The notes beneath the pieces were generated by a model, which worked only from the letters and a program-made list of their open reading frames with translations, ran no database searches and had not been told where the DNA came from. Source: Paramecium sonneborni (taxonomy: Eukaryota; Ciliophora; Oligohymenophorea; Peniculida; Parameciidae). From it: DNA of 64,000 nt. The stretch is taken from positions 280,508-344,507 of the forward strand of contig CAJJDN010000031.1 of the NCBI GenBank assembly GCA_905182985.1. Reading direction: 5' to 3'. The position numbers and the translations under genes were made by a program. Shown here piece after piece: positions 48,119 to 59,685 of the stretch. Within the stretch, counting starts at the first letter, position 1; every line of letters begins with the position of its first letter.

Positions 48119-49490
48119 TCATCTAAAATTTTATTATATCAGTACTTCATTAATGACAGATTTTACAAAATTAGGATAAACTTTCCATAATAATAAACAA
48201 TAATCTAAAATTCTTTCATTATATTTATATTCTCCATTATCATCTATAGTAAAACCAATTTCAGATAATTTTTGATGATTAGTTTTGAGATGATTTTTCA
48301 ATTGATTAGGTTTTTTATAGATCTTTTGACATTTATGATACGGACATTTGAAAGAATTTTTGTCAGTATTATAAGGTTACGATTTATATTGTCTTATTTT
48401 CACTTCTTCAAATAAACGTTTAATTTTTTCATCAGTTGTTTAGTTTTCTAATATAAATAAAAAGTAAGAATACTTTTTTCTAATGCTTCCCTTTGTCTTT
48501 ATACAAATTCTTCAGTTACATGAGGGAAGAGATTTTAGAGATCTTTTTCTGATATTTAAACAGGTTATTCAACATCTTCTGGTTCTTTTTCAACTTCTTA
48601 TTTTTCAATTTTCTGTGGTTTTTTATTTGGATCTGGTTAAGGATGTTAAACTTATGGTTCAGATAAAACTGGCTATTATTAATCAAATGCTGTGAATTTC
48701 ATTTTAGGTAATGTTAATGTTTTTAAAAACTCTTATAATACTTTTTTAGCTGCATATAAATTATTTCCTAATTTTGTATACCATTCTCTTAAAAATTTAA
48801 ATTGAATTTATAACACCTATGTTTCATTTTTATCTAAAGGAATTATAAAAAATATATATAATTACTATAAATTTCTGGAGGCAAGTTTTGGATAGGTTTT
48901 TTATTTTACTCTATTTTTGTATATTTAATTAATGATTTTGTCGATATTATTAAAAGGTTATCATTTCCATTTACTTCTATTTCATCAACATCTTCAAGTT
49001 TAAAATCAATCTTTTATTTTTATTATTATTATTATTAATATTGATAAGACTATTAAATTAAAACTATTTACAATATAAGGATTCTAAGTTAATTCTTCTT
49101 CTTTCTACTCTCTTGGAATTTTGTCAAGAGTGAAAATTTATAAATTTCTATTGTTCAATTAAAATTTCAAGATTATGTCTTACTAATCGTTTGTCAAAGT
49201 AGAACTATAAATTATTCATTTAGATTCTTACATGACTGATGGATTAGATTATAATGTAAATGATACTTTTTCTTAAAAGATATCTAAATAATAATTCCGA
49301 TTATATTTTTACTTAATGTTTATGTACTATTTGTTGTTTATCTAATATTATTTCCTGCTCCATAAGGTACATAAGAATTGTATCGATTTCTTGCAAGAGG
49401 ATTAGGATTTTTCTGAGATGAATTAAAGGATTCAATAAGAGTTTGAAGATTCTTATCTTAAGCAAAAGAATTTTAAAATTTAGGAAGCAT
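48119..49490 (-). CDS. C2H2 zinc-finger protein with poly-Gln tract
   Basis: The C-terminal finger is FKCPYHKCQKIYKKPNQLKN then HLKTNH, a C-x4-C-x12-H-x4-H C2H2 unit. Upstream is a helical region (FLREWYTKLGNNLYAAKKVL) and a Pro/Glu/Lys linker. Five introns (22-32 nt) are inferred, joining for example TLN to IFQEKVSFTLQS, NPYI to SYQYQQQ, and EK to KNQTTDEKIKR. The start at 49490 gives MLPKFQNSFAQDKNLQTLIE. A run of TAA codons at 49.02-49.04 kb encodes about six Gln. It is probably nuclear and nucleic-acid-binding. The family is not identified. Confidence 0.7.
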
Positions 49491-49585
49491 TTTAATATTT
49501 ATTTAAATTAATACAAATAGATAAAATAAAAGATAATAAATGAATACAATTTAGAGTTTAATAACAAATACAACAAGCTAAGAAT

Positions 49586-50775
49586 TCATTCCTAGATTGA
49601 TTCTTTGTTTTAAATAAATAGATTTGGATTTGATTGTTGCTTAGGTGTGTTAAATTATTAAATTTATGTTTAAAGTTCTAATCGATTATTTAAAACACTA
49701 TTAGAAGTATAAAGATGATTTAAGACTTTATAATTATTAGGTTGTCTCTTTTCAGTTTTGGATGAACTATATTAATAAGAATAAAAGATAACCTTTATTT
49801 ATTTTCTTCACGAGTTCCAGCACGAACTCCAAAATCGACATTTTAATATTATCTAATAACTTTATTTAAATCTTCAATATGTTTATTCCTATTTTCATTA
49901 TCATTTCTCTAAAAATGAAATATGATAATATTATTACTTCATCGTTAGCAACTTTACCATCTAACATTCTAATAGTTCTAGTGGCATAATTTTTTAAATT
50001 GGTATCATGAGTAACCATTATAATTGTAATTCCTTTTTCAATGTTCAAATCAATAATGATCTTCATAATTAAATCTGAATTTTTAGTATCTAAATCTCCA
50101 GTTGGTTCATCTAATAATAATATAGATGGATTATTGGCTAATGCTCTTGCAATAGTAACTCTTTATTATTCTAAAATTAAATATATTAATCTTTACCTCC
50201 TCCAGATAATTAATTTGGATAATGATTTAATCTTCCACTCAATCCAACTTATTCTAATAATTACATAGCATTATTTCTAATTTCAGCTTTATTTAATGTT
50301 CCTTTAAGAATCATAGGTAGTTCTACATTCTCTAATGCTGTCAATGATGTAATTAAATTAAAAGTTTGAAATACAAATCCCAAAGATGATAATCTGAGTG
50401 ATGCTAAGAATTTATCTTCCGTAGATGCTCTTATTCTTTGACCACAAATTCTTACATCACCCTATTTTACATTAATAATTATTAATTATACTTTTGTAGG
50501 TAAATCTATACTACCTAATAGATTAAGTAATGTAGTCTTCCCACATCCAGATGTCCCTAATATTGTTATGAATTCTCTCTCCTAAACATTAAATGATACT
50601 CCTAATTGATTTATACCATATTATTACCTCTTAATGCAGTAACACCTTCCAAACCTAATAAGTAAGTTTTATGAACGTTTCTCACTTCTATTATATATTG
50701 ATCTGGTTAAAAAAGTGGATAAACTGGAATTTCATGTTTTTCGTCTATTTCTTTATCATCAATGTCAATCATCAT
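49586..50775 (-). CDS. ABC-transporter ATP-binding protein, LolD/MacB type
   Basis: Nucleotide-binding subunit. Walker [18 protein letters not shown]-loop region: [20 protein letters not shown]. The signature NQLSGG is followed, across an intron, by [14 protein letters not shown]. Walker [21 protein letters not shown]-loop: [14 protein letters not shown]. All are present. The pattern VRNVHKTY..G...V.AL.G.SF is that of LolD/MacB/FtsE ATPases, otherwise mostly bacterial. Introns include one of 26 nt before GVSFNVQE, one at the signature and two near the C-terminus. It ends IQE then TGA at 49586. No membrane domain is encoded in the same gene, so a partner permease is expected elsewhere. Confidence 0.9.
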
Positions 50776-51162
50776 CTAAATCAAATTTTATATTTTATTA
50801 TTATTAAATAACAATCCTCAAATATCTGTTTGTGAATTAATTCAATGCTAAACCATATTTATATTCTTTTATATCATTTCATTATCAAATAGCATTCATG
50901 ATTAAATTAATTTTTATACATTACTGAATCTTTATTATTAATTTCTTATTTTTAAAGAGTTTAAAAATATCAAAATATAAAAAATTATAAAATCTTTATT
51001 CCATAATTATAGTCAACCTACCTAAAAGTTTGTTAAATAATTATATATATATTGATTCAAAAATTTTGAGAATAATTCATTAGACATAAAGTTTCTTGGT
51101 ACTATGGATTAATAAATATTGATTGTTAACAAAGATATTTTTCACTCCTTCTTCTATCATTA
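50776..51162. other. Intergenic region
   Basis: About 390 A+T-rich bases; no gene recognised. Confidence 0.4.
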
Positions 51163-54100
51163 TCACTTCTATTAACTCCCCATTGCCACTATTTAATGTG
51201 AATAAATAAGGTACTAATTTTATTTAAAAATTTAGCCATTAGAATTCCCACTTAATATGATATTATTCCAAATGCATTAAATACATACTATCTTATTTTA
51301 CTAAAAGTTATTATTATTTGTATATGATTTGAGTTGCTTTCCATTCTCAGCATTAATTAATAATAAATTATCACCACCAATTAGAACATTTTAAGTTTCC
51401 CAAGGTATTTATTATATTTTAGATATTTATTTCATTACTTAAATTGTACGACTTAAATTTAATGTAAATTATTATCCAGATTTTTCTCGTTTCCATAATC
51501 TCATCCTTCCATCTACTTATGTTGTTATCATTTAATTCTTATTATACAATATTATATTATTAATATAAGATTTGTCAAAGGTTTCCTTAAAATACTATTA
51601 TAGTAATTACTTAATATTCAACTTTGTACTCATTAATAATACTCAACATAATCAACTTTTTATCTTCTGTTGATATCAATAGTGATGATTCCATGATCTA
51701 AGCATCTATGATACTTCTTTCATTAATTTATAATTCTGAATATTTATAATATATTTATTAAGATTCTTTTTTATATAATTATACTATTCCATTTTCTAAA
51801 CCTATTATTAAAATGTTATTTAATAACTTTAACAAACTTATTTTACATCCTATTTTAATATCTTATATCCTTTAAGTTGTAATAGTGTTTAAAGTTGATA
51901 ATCCATCTTCAGTTGAATAAATAAATATATTGTCATCTGATATTGTTGAATTCTCGGTTTCAATTTTAATTTCAAATTAGAATTTCTATTCATCTTAAAA
52001 TTGATTTTCTATCTAATGAACCTAATGTTCTTCATTTCTATATATCAAAAATCCAAAAATCCATGTGCCTTTGCTTCTCTTAATTTTGTAATCTCCTAAA
52101 TCTTTCATACAGTATTTGGTTTGCAATAATATTTTGATACCTTAAATTTATCCTTTAATTTATAATCCAAATCTAACATTTTCATCCAATAAATCTACAT
52201 ACCATTTATCATTTTCCAATTTTGATATTGTTTCTTGTCTATCTAATATTGAAATATTTTAATTACTTTTATAATAACATTTTGGAACAAAAGAATTTGC
52301 TGATCCAATCAAAATTAATCTCGAATGATCAATTTCTTATTGATATTTCTTGTGTGTTGAAATATCATTATAAAACAATAAATGGCTATTGGTTAACACT
52401 TATAAACATAATTCTTAAGGATTTATATGTAAACTAAAAAATCAAATATTAAATACATTTATTTTTTAAATATCTATATTTGATTTTTGAAGTTATATCG
52501 CTTATCTTAATCTTATTCAAGTAAATAAATTATTGAATTATCCCTCACATAAATTTAATTTCTTGAAAGTATAATTTATTATAATGGGTCCATTGATAAT
52601 TTTATATGATCTACTTCTTCCAATGTATATTTGTAAAATGATAATACTCCATCCTCTCTTCCAAAAAGTATTATTTATTACTCTTAATCATTTTAACTTA
52701 TCCTAACTTTGTTATGGCAAACACTTTATTTTTTTATTGAAAACAATACATTAATGGAAGTGATCTATAATTAAAATAATGTTAAATATGATTATCCTAC
52801 AGATATCAATTGGGTAGAATCAAAATCTTGACAATGATAACTATCTAATTTTACATATCCTTTTTATTTTAATGAAGAATTATAAATAGCAACAAATCCA
52901 CTATTTTCAAAATAAACATAAATATCCTTATGAATTATTTATACTTTTATTATTTAATTATTGTTATTTTTAAATGGCTATTAAGGCATTACTTATTAAT
53001 TCATCAATATAATATTACATTATTAATCTTATAAGAAAGGTCCCAATTATATTTGAAGACCTTCAAGAATTGCATTTTATTGTGTAAATATGATAGGCTA
53101 TTCATCAAAATTAGATAGAACATCAACAATTTGTAATTTACCAATATCAATAACTTGATTCTTCCAAATTAACTTTTAATCAATTTAATAACATTCTGAA
53201 TTATATACTTTAGTAATATTTTAATGATGTTTTTCTAAATCATCATATAAATTTCTAAATTCTAAATGTGAGATAATTTCATTTATTAGTAATAATTGGC
53301 AATCTAATTTTCCACAAATACCTAGAATCCAAAATTATGGAAAAGTTAAAAGATCTATATCAGGTTATTTGATAATGATTACTTCATCTTATAAGAGGAC
53401 TTTTAATAATAATTCCTATTATTTCTAATTCTCTATAATAATATAAATTAATTAAGTGGAATCGCTAGGAATTTCAAAAAAACAAATGTTCTATAAATTT
53501 TATTGTTTTCTTATCTTTTGATCATTTTAATAGATATCAATATTATTATCAGAAATAATTGACAAGACTTTAGTTTTTTTGATCAATTTAAAAGTATTTC
53601 TGGAACTTTTTAAATCAATTTCTTCATTGATTCCATAATTGATATCAAGAGTATAATATTATTCGTGTTCAACTTTGATAGATCCTTTATTTAAGGAATT
53701 GAATAATATTTTAGCATGACCAGAAGTATTAGTAGTGCAAGTGATAACTTTATTGGAAACAGAATCACTAATGATAATTTTAGCTTTGTTTATTGTAGAA
53801 TCTGTAAAATAATCAACAACGTACATTTAACCTACTTCAAGAAGAGATAAAATTTTTAAATTGATTTATTATGGTGGTTTAATAGTTTTTTTTTTCTTAG
53901 ATATGAAACTTGAATTGATAATTGTTTGATTGGTATTTTAATTAAGAAGAGCAGAAATTTCTGTTGATTTATTTGTAATTTATATTTTAATGTTATTGTT
54001 TCCTCCATTCAAATCAATAAATTAGGATACAGTTTCAAAGCCATATTTACTTACAATAATTGTGTATCTGCCTGGTTCTAGGAATCCTTAATAAATTCCT

Positions 54101-55288
54101 GAATTTTCAGAGACTTCTTTAAGTAACATCCTTTCTGAATTCTAAATGACGTTGACTTGAGTATCAGTAAAAGGAATAATCACATCTGTTTATTAATGCG
54201 GACCAAATACTTCAACTGTTAATAAGGCTAATTTAGGTTTTAATAATTTAATTTGATGATATGCTCCATCTGTTCTGACTAATTCTTATAAGTTTACTAT
54301 TTCATTAATAGGTAAATTGTTAGTGGATTCTTGAATTAGAATTTCGTATCGATCAATAGGAATATTGAGAAATAAAACTCTTCCTTAAGAATCAGATTTC
54401 TCACTATATCTGATTATATTACTAGATTAAGATAAAGCTCTTTATCTATGAAGGGATGTAGATTTGCATGATCTATTTTCTGATAATCTACTTTAAGGAC
54501 GCAAATGTTAACTTGATGAAAGTTATTTGTTTAATAGAGATTGCAATGTTACATTAATTCCTTTTAAATTTGTATCTTCATCATTATAGACTAATTAAAT
54601 TAGTAGATTAGTTTTTCTAAATTGTTAATGAATAGCTTTAAGAATGTCATTAACATTTGGCCAAGATTTTGATTACAATTTGCTAAATAATTGGGACTGT
54701 TAACCGCTCGATTAAAATTGAACCTCGAAAGCTCCAATACGTTTTTAGAGAAAGAGGGAATTAATAGTTTTATCATTGTCAAAAACAAGTGGTTTTAGAT
54801 AAACTTTGATATCAGGATAATTGAGCAGAATAGATTGTTTAATAAGTAAAGCATAAGATATATACTGTTCTTCATTATGACGAGTTGATCGCTAATGTTC
54901 TTTGCAATTAGTGCTATAAAGTTAAATAAATAAAAATGAATATAGATACCAATATTCTATCGTAACAACCATTTCATCTGATTTATCTTGAAATTCAATA
55001 AAAGGTCTCCAGTTAGCTTATTTTGCCATAATTTCCTTGATGGAGATATTTCGCTGTTCTAAATCTTGATAGTTTTTAAGTTTAGTGCAATTAGTTCTAA
55101 TTTCACTTAATCCAATGTCACTATAAACAATTTATTTTGAATCACTAATAATTAAATCTTAGTTACTTTAAACCACAAGGGAGAAATGGAGTGGAATGTA
55201 ATTTAGAATCATAATGATTATCAATATACCTTGAATTACTCCATGTACGTTTGCTTCTTGATCGAATGCTGTAAGTTGATAAATTCAT
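51163..55288 (-). CDS. Large protein (about 1,330 aa): CxxC domain, beta-sandwich repeats, WD-like C-terminus
   Basis: Starts MNLSTYSIRSRSKRTWSNS at 55288. After small introns comes a CTNCKEHQRSTRHNEEQY segment with a CxxC motif, then an Rdx/thioredoxin-like strand-helix pattern (ALLIKQSILLNYPDIKVYLK). Carboxypeptidase-regulatory-like beta-sandwich units follow (LTVEVFGPHQQTDVIIPF; GIYQGFLEPGRYTIIVSKYG). The C-terminal 600 residues show WD/propeller-like repeats (GREDGVLSFYKYTLEEV, IYSTEDGLSTLNTITT, IGLENGIVQLYKKES, TQVDGRMRLWKREKS). It ends near AMGSQQK then TGA at 51163. The frame is open over long stretches. Domain calls are by pattern; cytoskeletal or ciliary use is only a guess. Confidence 0.6.
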
Positions 55289-55316
55289 AATTATTAAATT
55301 ATATATATATACATAA

Positions 55317-56095
55317 TCAATCACTCATGTAATCCTCCTATTATTTTTATTATTATTATGAGATGATTCTATTCTTAGGATTTAAAGGACAGTTAGCTTA
55401 AGTGTGATGAGTGCTATTACAAATATAGCATCCACCACCATAAGCATACAATCCTTTAGGATTTTTAGGACAATCCCTACTAATGTGTCCAGATTCTTTA
55501 CAAACAAAACATGTTGCAAATTTCAAAGACCCAGATTTAGGTTTTTAACAGTCTTTAAGAGTATGTTTTTAAGAACCACAATTATAACAAATCACATCAG
55601 TTGTTGGTTAAACATTCTAGAATCTAAATATTATTTATACTTCTCTACAATGTTAAGCTGTATGTCCAATTTTTTTACATACCAAACAAACTTTATCTTT
55701 TTCTTTCATTTTTATTTTCTTCTTTTCTTTTTGTACTTCCTCTACTGCTTGTTATTTTTTAGATAACTTCTTTTAAATTCTTCTCTCTAAATCTTTTTAT
55801 CTCCTCTCCTCAATTACATTTGGATCTGCATTAGATTTACTTTCATACCAATTAACTTCACATTTTTTTTTAATTAAGCTAACTCATGATACAATCTCTT
55901 GCGCTTTGTCTAATTATCTGGACCTTAGAGTTCAGCTATCCTCGATTCTAGATGTTGAATTTTCTCTTAATATTATTCTTCTGACATATGTAAAATTCTT
56001 TGGTTAGACTCGGGTTTAGGATCTTTTGCAATCTTTTTGTTTACATTAGATTGTTTATATTGCTTAGTTGAATTCTTGCTGATTTATTTTCTCAT
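55317..56095 (-). CDS. CCHC zinc-knuckle protein (ZCCHC9/Air-like)
   Basis: Lys/Glu-rich N-terminal coiled coil (MRKQISKNSTKQYKQSNVNK ... RRIQKKLSKKQQAVEEVQKE) followed by four CCHC knuckles: CLVCKKIGHTAQHC, CYNCGSQKHTLKDC, CFVCKESGHISRDC and CYICNSTHHTQANC. A 24-nt intron lies after the first knuckle. The tail is Gln-rich, ending DYMSD then TGA at 55317. The knuckle spacing and the NPKGLYAYGGGC linker match ZCCHC9, an RNA-binding nucleolar protein of rRNA processing. About 250 aa. It lies 28 bases upstream of the next minus-strand gene's start. Confidence 0.85.
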
Positions 56096-56181
56096 ATAAA
56101 AATTAATAACCACATATTATTATCATTTATTTGGTACACGATATTCTTCACCCAAATGTTCCGGTGGTTACAAAGGTATGT

Positions 56182-57163
56182 TCAAACTAAATAATACAGA
56201 AACTATTCATACACATTAGATTAATCTAACTTCTATCCCTTTTCCAAGAAATACTCTCTAGTATATTTATAAACAGCTGGTTCTGTCTTACATTAATAAT
56301 TCTTAGAATAATCTGCATAAAATTCTGGTTTTCCATACTTCTATAAAACTCTCTCTTCAAATGATGCCAATTTAGAACATCTTTCAATCTTAAGTAATAT
56401 ACAAATTTATTACTTCCTATTAAATCCACTCTTTAAATTTTCTGAAATCTCCATATCGAGTACAATTTACTCTAAATGGAGCTTTCTCTTCTTAATTCCA
56501 GAATTCTTCAAATGTAGGCCATCTTTTCTTTCTATAAATAGGCTTCAAATATTATTATTTGTTATAAAATTATTCTGATCTGTTGGGTCCCCAATATTTA
56601 GTTGTTTGTTTTGCATCATACCTTGAATATTGATGTAGGAATTATACAAACAAAATTTATCCAAATTTGAATCCTCAAAATCAAATTCTTTTGTGGCTAA
56701 TCTGTTTCTCCATGGATCCATTCCCATTCCAAATGCATGAATTAACCATTTTGGTGATAAATAAATTTTGCACACCACAATTTCTGAATATTCATCTGGT
56801 TTGTAATATGGATCATGAAATGTTGTCCAAGCATAATAATCAGTTAATGATAAATCAAATCTAATATATTTAACTGCTTTATTACTTAGGACGATCATAA
56901 ATTGCTACACGCTTTTACTTTGGCTAGATCACTTGAATCTCTTTTTCCTTTTCTGCCTTTACTAATTTAGTGTATTTTAAATAAGTTTCAAAATTGTAAT
57001 TTGTAGTGTGCGTATATCTTTCCTATTTAAGATTTTCATCTAATAATCCACTTTATTCAAGTTGTTATTATTTTTCTTTGATTGCTAATTATAGTGCTCT
57101 TTTCTTTTGATTAACATTTTTTGGAGGCGTTGGCTTGATAAATCTGCTAAAGATTTGAGTCAT
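56182..57163 (-). CDS. Unrecognised conserved-looking protein, C-terminus uncertain
   Basis: MTQIFSRFIKPTPPKNVNQK opens a basic, helical N-terminus (a possible mitochondrial targeting region, not certain). RFDLSLTDYYAWTTFHDPYY and IVVCKIYLSPKWLIHAFGMG follow after a 25-nt intron, then RKKRWPTFEEFWNQEEKAPF, and IERCSKLASFEERVLQKYGK after another intron. The frame reaches TGA at 56182-56184, but a coding-like tail in the next phase (PLQPPEHLGEEYRVPNK, TGA at 56122) suggests a one-base indel near 56.19 kb or an unseen splice. Mitochondrial ribosomal proteins often look like this, but I cannot identify it. Confidence 0.6.
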
Positions 57164-57220
57164 GTAAAATCGAGGTAGGTATAATTACATAATTTAATAT
57201 TTTAATTTTTTTAATTCTCA

Positions 57221-58396
57221 TCACAACTCTAATTTATCAACTGCATCCATAACATAAGAAATTGTAACTATTAATAGTGGTTCTATTTCTATCTACCTTT
57301 TTATATTAAATTATGCATTCTAATTTTTACACCAAGATATTCTTCCTACACCATTATTAACATCCCATTAAAGTAATTTATATATTTAATTATCCATAAA
57401 ACATCATCTTAGTTCTTCTAGACGCATCATCTAAAATAAAAATATCTTAAATACCTGAACCATCTAATACTAATCCACCATTTATCACTTCTCCCCATCC
57501 TACTTTACCACCATTAAGTAATGCACCTAAGGTGTTCCTCTATGAATCTCTTTAAATTGCCATATCTGCTGTGAATTAAGAACCGTCATATATATCTGCG
57601 TTCTCTCTAAATGGACTGTGTTTCCAGAAATATCATGATGATCTCTTGATAATACCATTGAAATTTGAATTAACTAAAGTATTCTATACCTTGACTACCT
57701 ATTTAACAATATCTTCCTGCAGCCATTTGTCCATACATAGTATTACAAAGCATAATGTTTTTCATAATGAGATTAAGTAGAATAATTAGGAATTATAATT
57801 CCATTACTTAAGACAATATTTGGAGTATCAGGATGACTTGGAAACAATCTTAAAGAATGACCATTATTCATTTCTAATGTTTAATGTTCAGTAATTTAAG
57901 TGAGAGATTACATAGTTAAGTGATATTAAGTTCAATTTTAAAAGACACTACCTTTATATTTAAATAATAATACTTTGTACTGCTCATAAGTAATTAATTA
58001 ATGTGAAAACATGATTAAGTCTATTGTTATCATATGGATGATAACTTAAGCTTATTTAAATTTGCAAGAATATCTACAAATTAAGAAGATTATTACTTAT
58101 CATATTAATATGCTTTAATTTCATGATTTGGGATTAATTTATAGATATAAATAGTCCATAAGTTTATGATTCATATATTAATTTAGATGCTAAGTTTTCA
58201 TGAAGATATGGATGAAATTATCTTAAAGCATTTTTTAATACTAATTTTTATTTGTAATGTCTGATTTAGTTTTTACATATTTATTTAAAGAGAGATTTTG
58301 GCATGGAGTTGATTAATCTCTCATATAAAGAGTCTTTTATAAATCAACTTCAATTCCTTTCTTTAAAGTTTCTAAAAATGCGTAATCGATTTACAT
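57221..58396 (-). pseudogene. Urocanate hydratase pseudogene with internal deletion
   Basis: Urocanase is the second enzyme of histidine breakdown. Family landmarks appear in order, but in three frames and with gaps. They are NALRQFHPYLHENLASKLIY, GHSLRLFPSHPDTPNIVLSN, NGIIIPNYSTQSHYEKHYAL, TMYGQMAAGRYCQIGSQGI, then directly LSRDHHDISG, SPFRENADIYDGSQFTADMA, LGALLNGGKVGWGEVINGGL and WDVNNGVGRISWCKNQNA. From knowledge of the family, roughly 300 residues that normally lie between the YIGPQGI-like and RDHHDVSG elements, including most of the NAD-binding core, are gone. Frameshifts occur near 57.72 and 57.60 kb and elsewhere. One relic intron near 57.44 kb survives. It cannot encode an active enzyme. 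Confidence 0.88.
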
Positions 58397-58431
58397 ATTA
58401 AATAATTTTTATGATTTATTCTTATTTATAT

Positions 58432-59572
58432 TCACTCCTTAATCATGCTTCCACCATATGAAAAATCGTAATAAATTCTACCTTCTGAACTTGCAGTATC
58501 AAATGAAGCTATAGTACACTCAGTGAATTCCTATTAAGTACATTAATTTATATAAAATACTGAATCAAAATTAGAAGTATCCTCTTCACTTGTCAATTTA
58601 GGTCTAAATGGTGCTTCTACTTTTTTTTATAATATGTAATCCCAATTTACTTTTTCAAACCATGGATGTGATTTAATTTCTTATGCTCCATTGTATCCCA
58701 ATCGTTCTAAATATATTTAAATTATTTTAATACTTTCTGGTTATTTTTAAAATAAACCTTCTAATAGATTCTTTAAAACAGAACTTAAACTCTATGGATA
58801 TTTAGGAAATGAGAATTTAATTTATTCAAATAATTCGCTCCTTTAATTCGAATAATAAGGTGGCATTCCAGTTATCATTTCAAAAATAATACATCCCAAT
58901 GTCCACCAATCTACTGGTTTACCATGTCCTTATTTCATTAATATTTCAGGAGCCAAATATTCAGGTGTTCCACATACTGAATATGCATCTTTATCTTATT
59001 TTACATTCTTTTTAGATAATCCAAAATCTGTTATTCTTATATACCCATCTGCATCCAAAATCACATTCTCAGGTTTCAAACTAAATTTTTAAACATTTAT
59101 ATCTTACTCTCTATAAATTATATTATTTTCATGTAAGTATTCTATTGCCAATATCATTTAACAGACATAGAATCGACATCTTTAAAAAATATTTATTCTC
59201 TTACTAATCTTCTGTCAATTTCTTTTTCTTCTACAATAAATTGAACAATTCTCCGCCTGGACAATATTCTAAAACAAAGTATAATTTTCTCTCATTTTAA
59301 AATGAAAATGCCAATTTTATTATAAAGGGATGATTTGCTGAAACCAACACATTTCTTTCAACCATTATATGTTCCTATTTTATTTTTATATTATTATTCC
59401 ATACCTCCTATCTCTTCTATTGAATGTACTTCTTTTTCAAAGCCTTTATTGCATATAATTTCCCTGTATCGTTCTTTCTTACTAAAAGTACTTTTGCATA
59501 CGATCCTTTCCCTATTACCTTTATTAGTTAGAAGTGATTAATTGTTAAATGGCTTGACTACTCTTACTACAT
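58432..59572 (-). CDS. AGC-family protein serine/threonine kinase
   Basis: [20 protein letters not shown] leads into the glycine loop [15 protein letters not shown], the catalytic Lys in [45 protein letters not shown] (catalytic loop), ITDFGLSKK (DFG), an activation loop [15 protein letters not shown] with the AGC-type phosphorylatable residue, and [15 protein letters not shown]. The C-terminal tail has the hydrophobic motif YYDFSYGGS (F-x-x-F-S-Y), as in S6K/PKB/SGK/PKC. Three introns of 25-29 nt are inferred; one splits RD from LKPEN. About 350 aa. No lipid-binding domain, so it is closest in layout to S6K/SGK-like kinases. Divergent from the Cache-sensor gene. Confidence 0.93.
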
Positions 59573-59685
59573 GCGTAAATTTTTATTATTTATTACTTTT
59601 TTCAATATTTATAAGCAATCAAATTAAGATTTAAAATTTTCTTTTTTTTCATCAACTCCTTAAAATACATAATATTAAATTAATA
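59573..59685. promoter_or_regulatory. Divergent promoter region, 113 bp
   Basis: Lies between the AGC kinase (minus) and the sensor gene (plus). A+T-rich, with no specific motif recognised. Confidence 0.4.
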
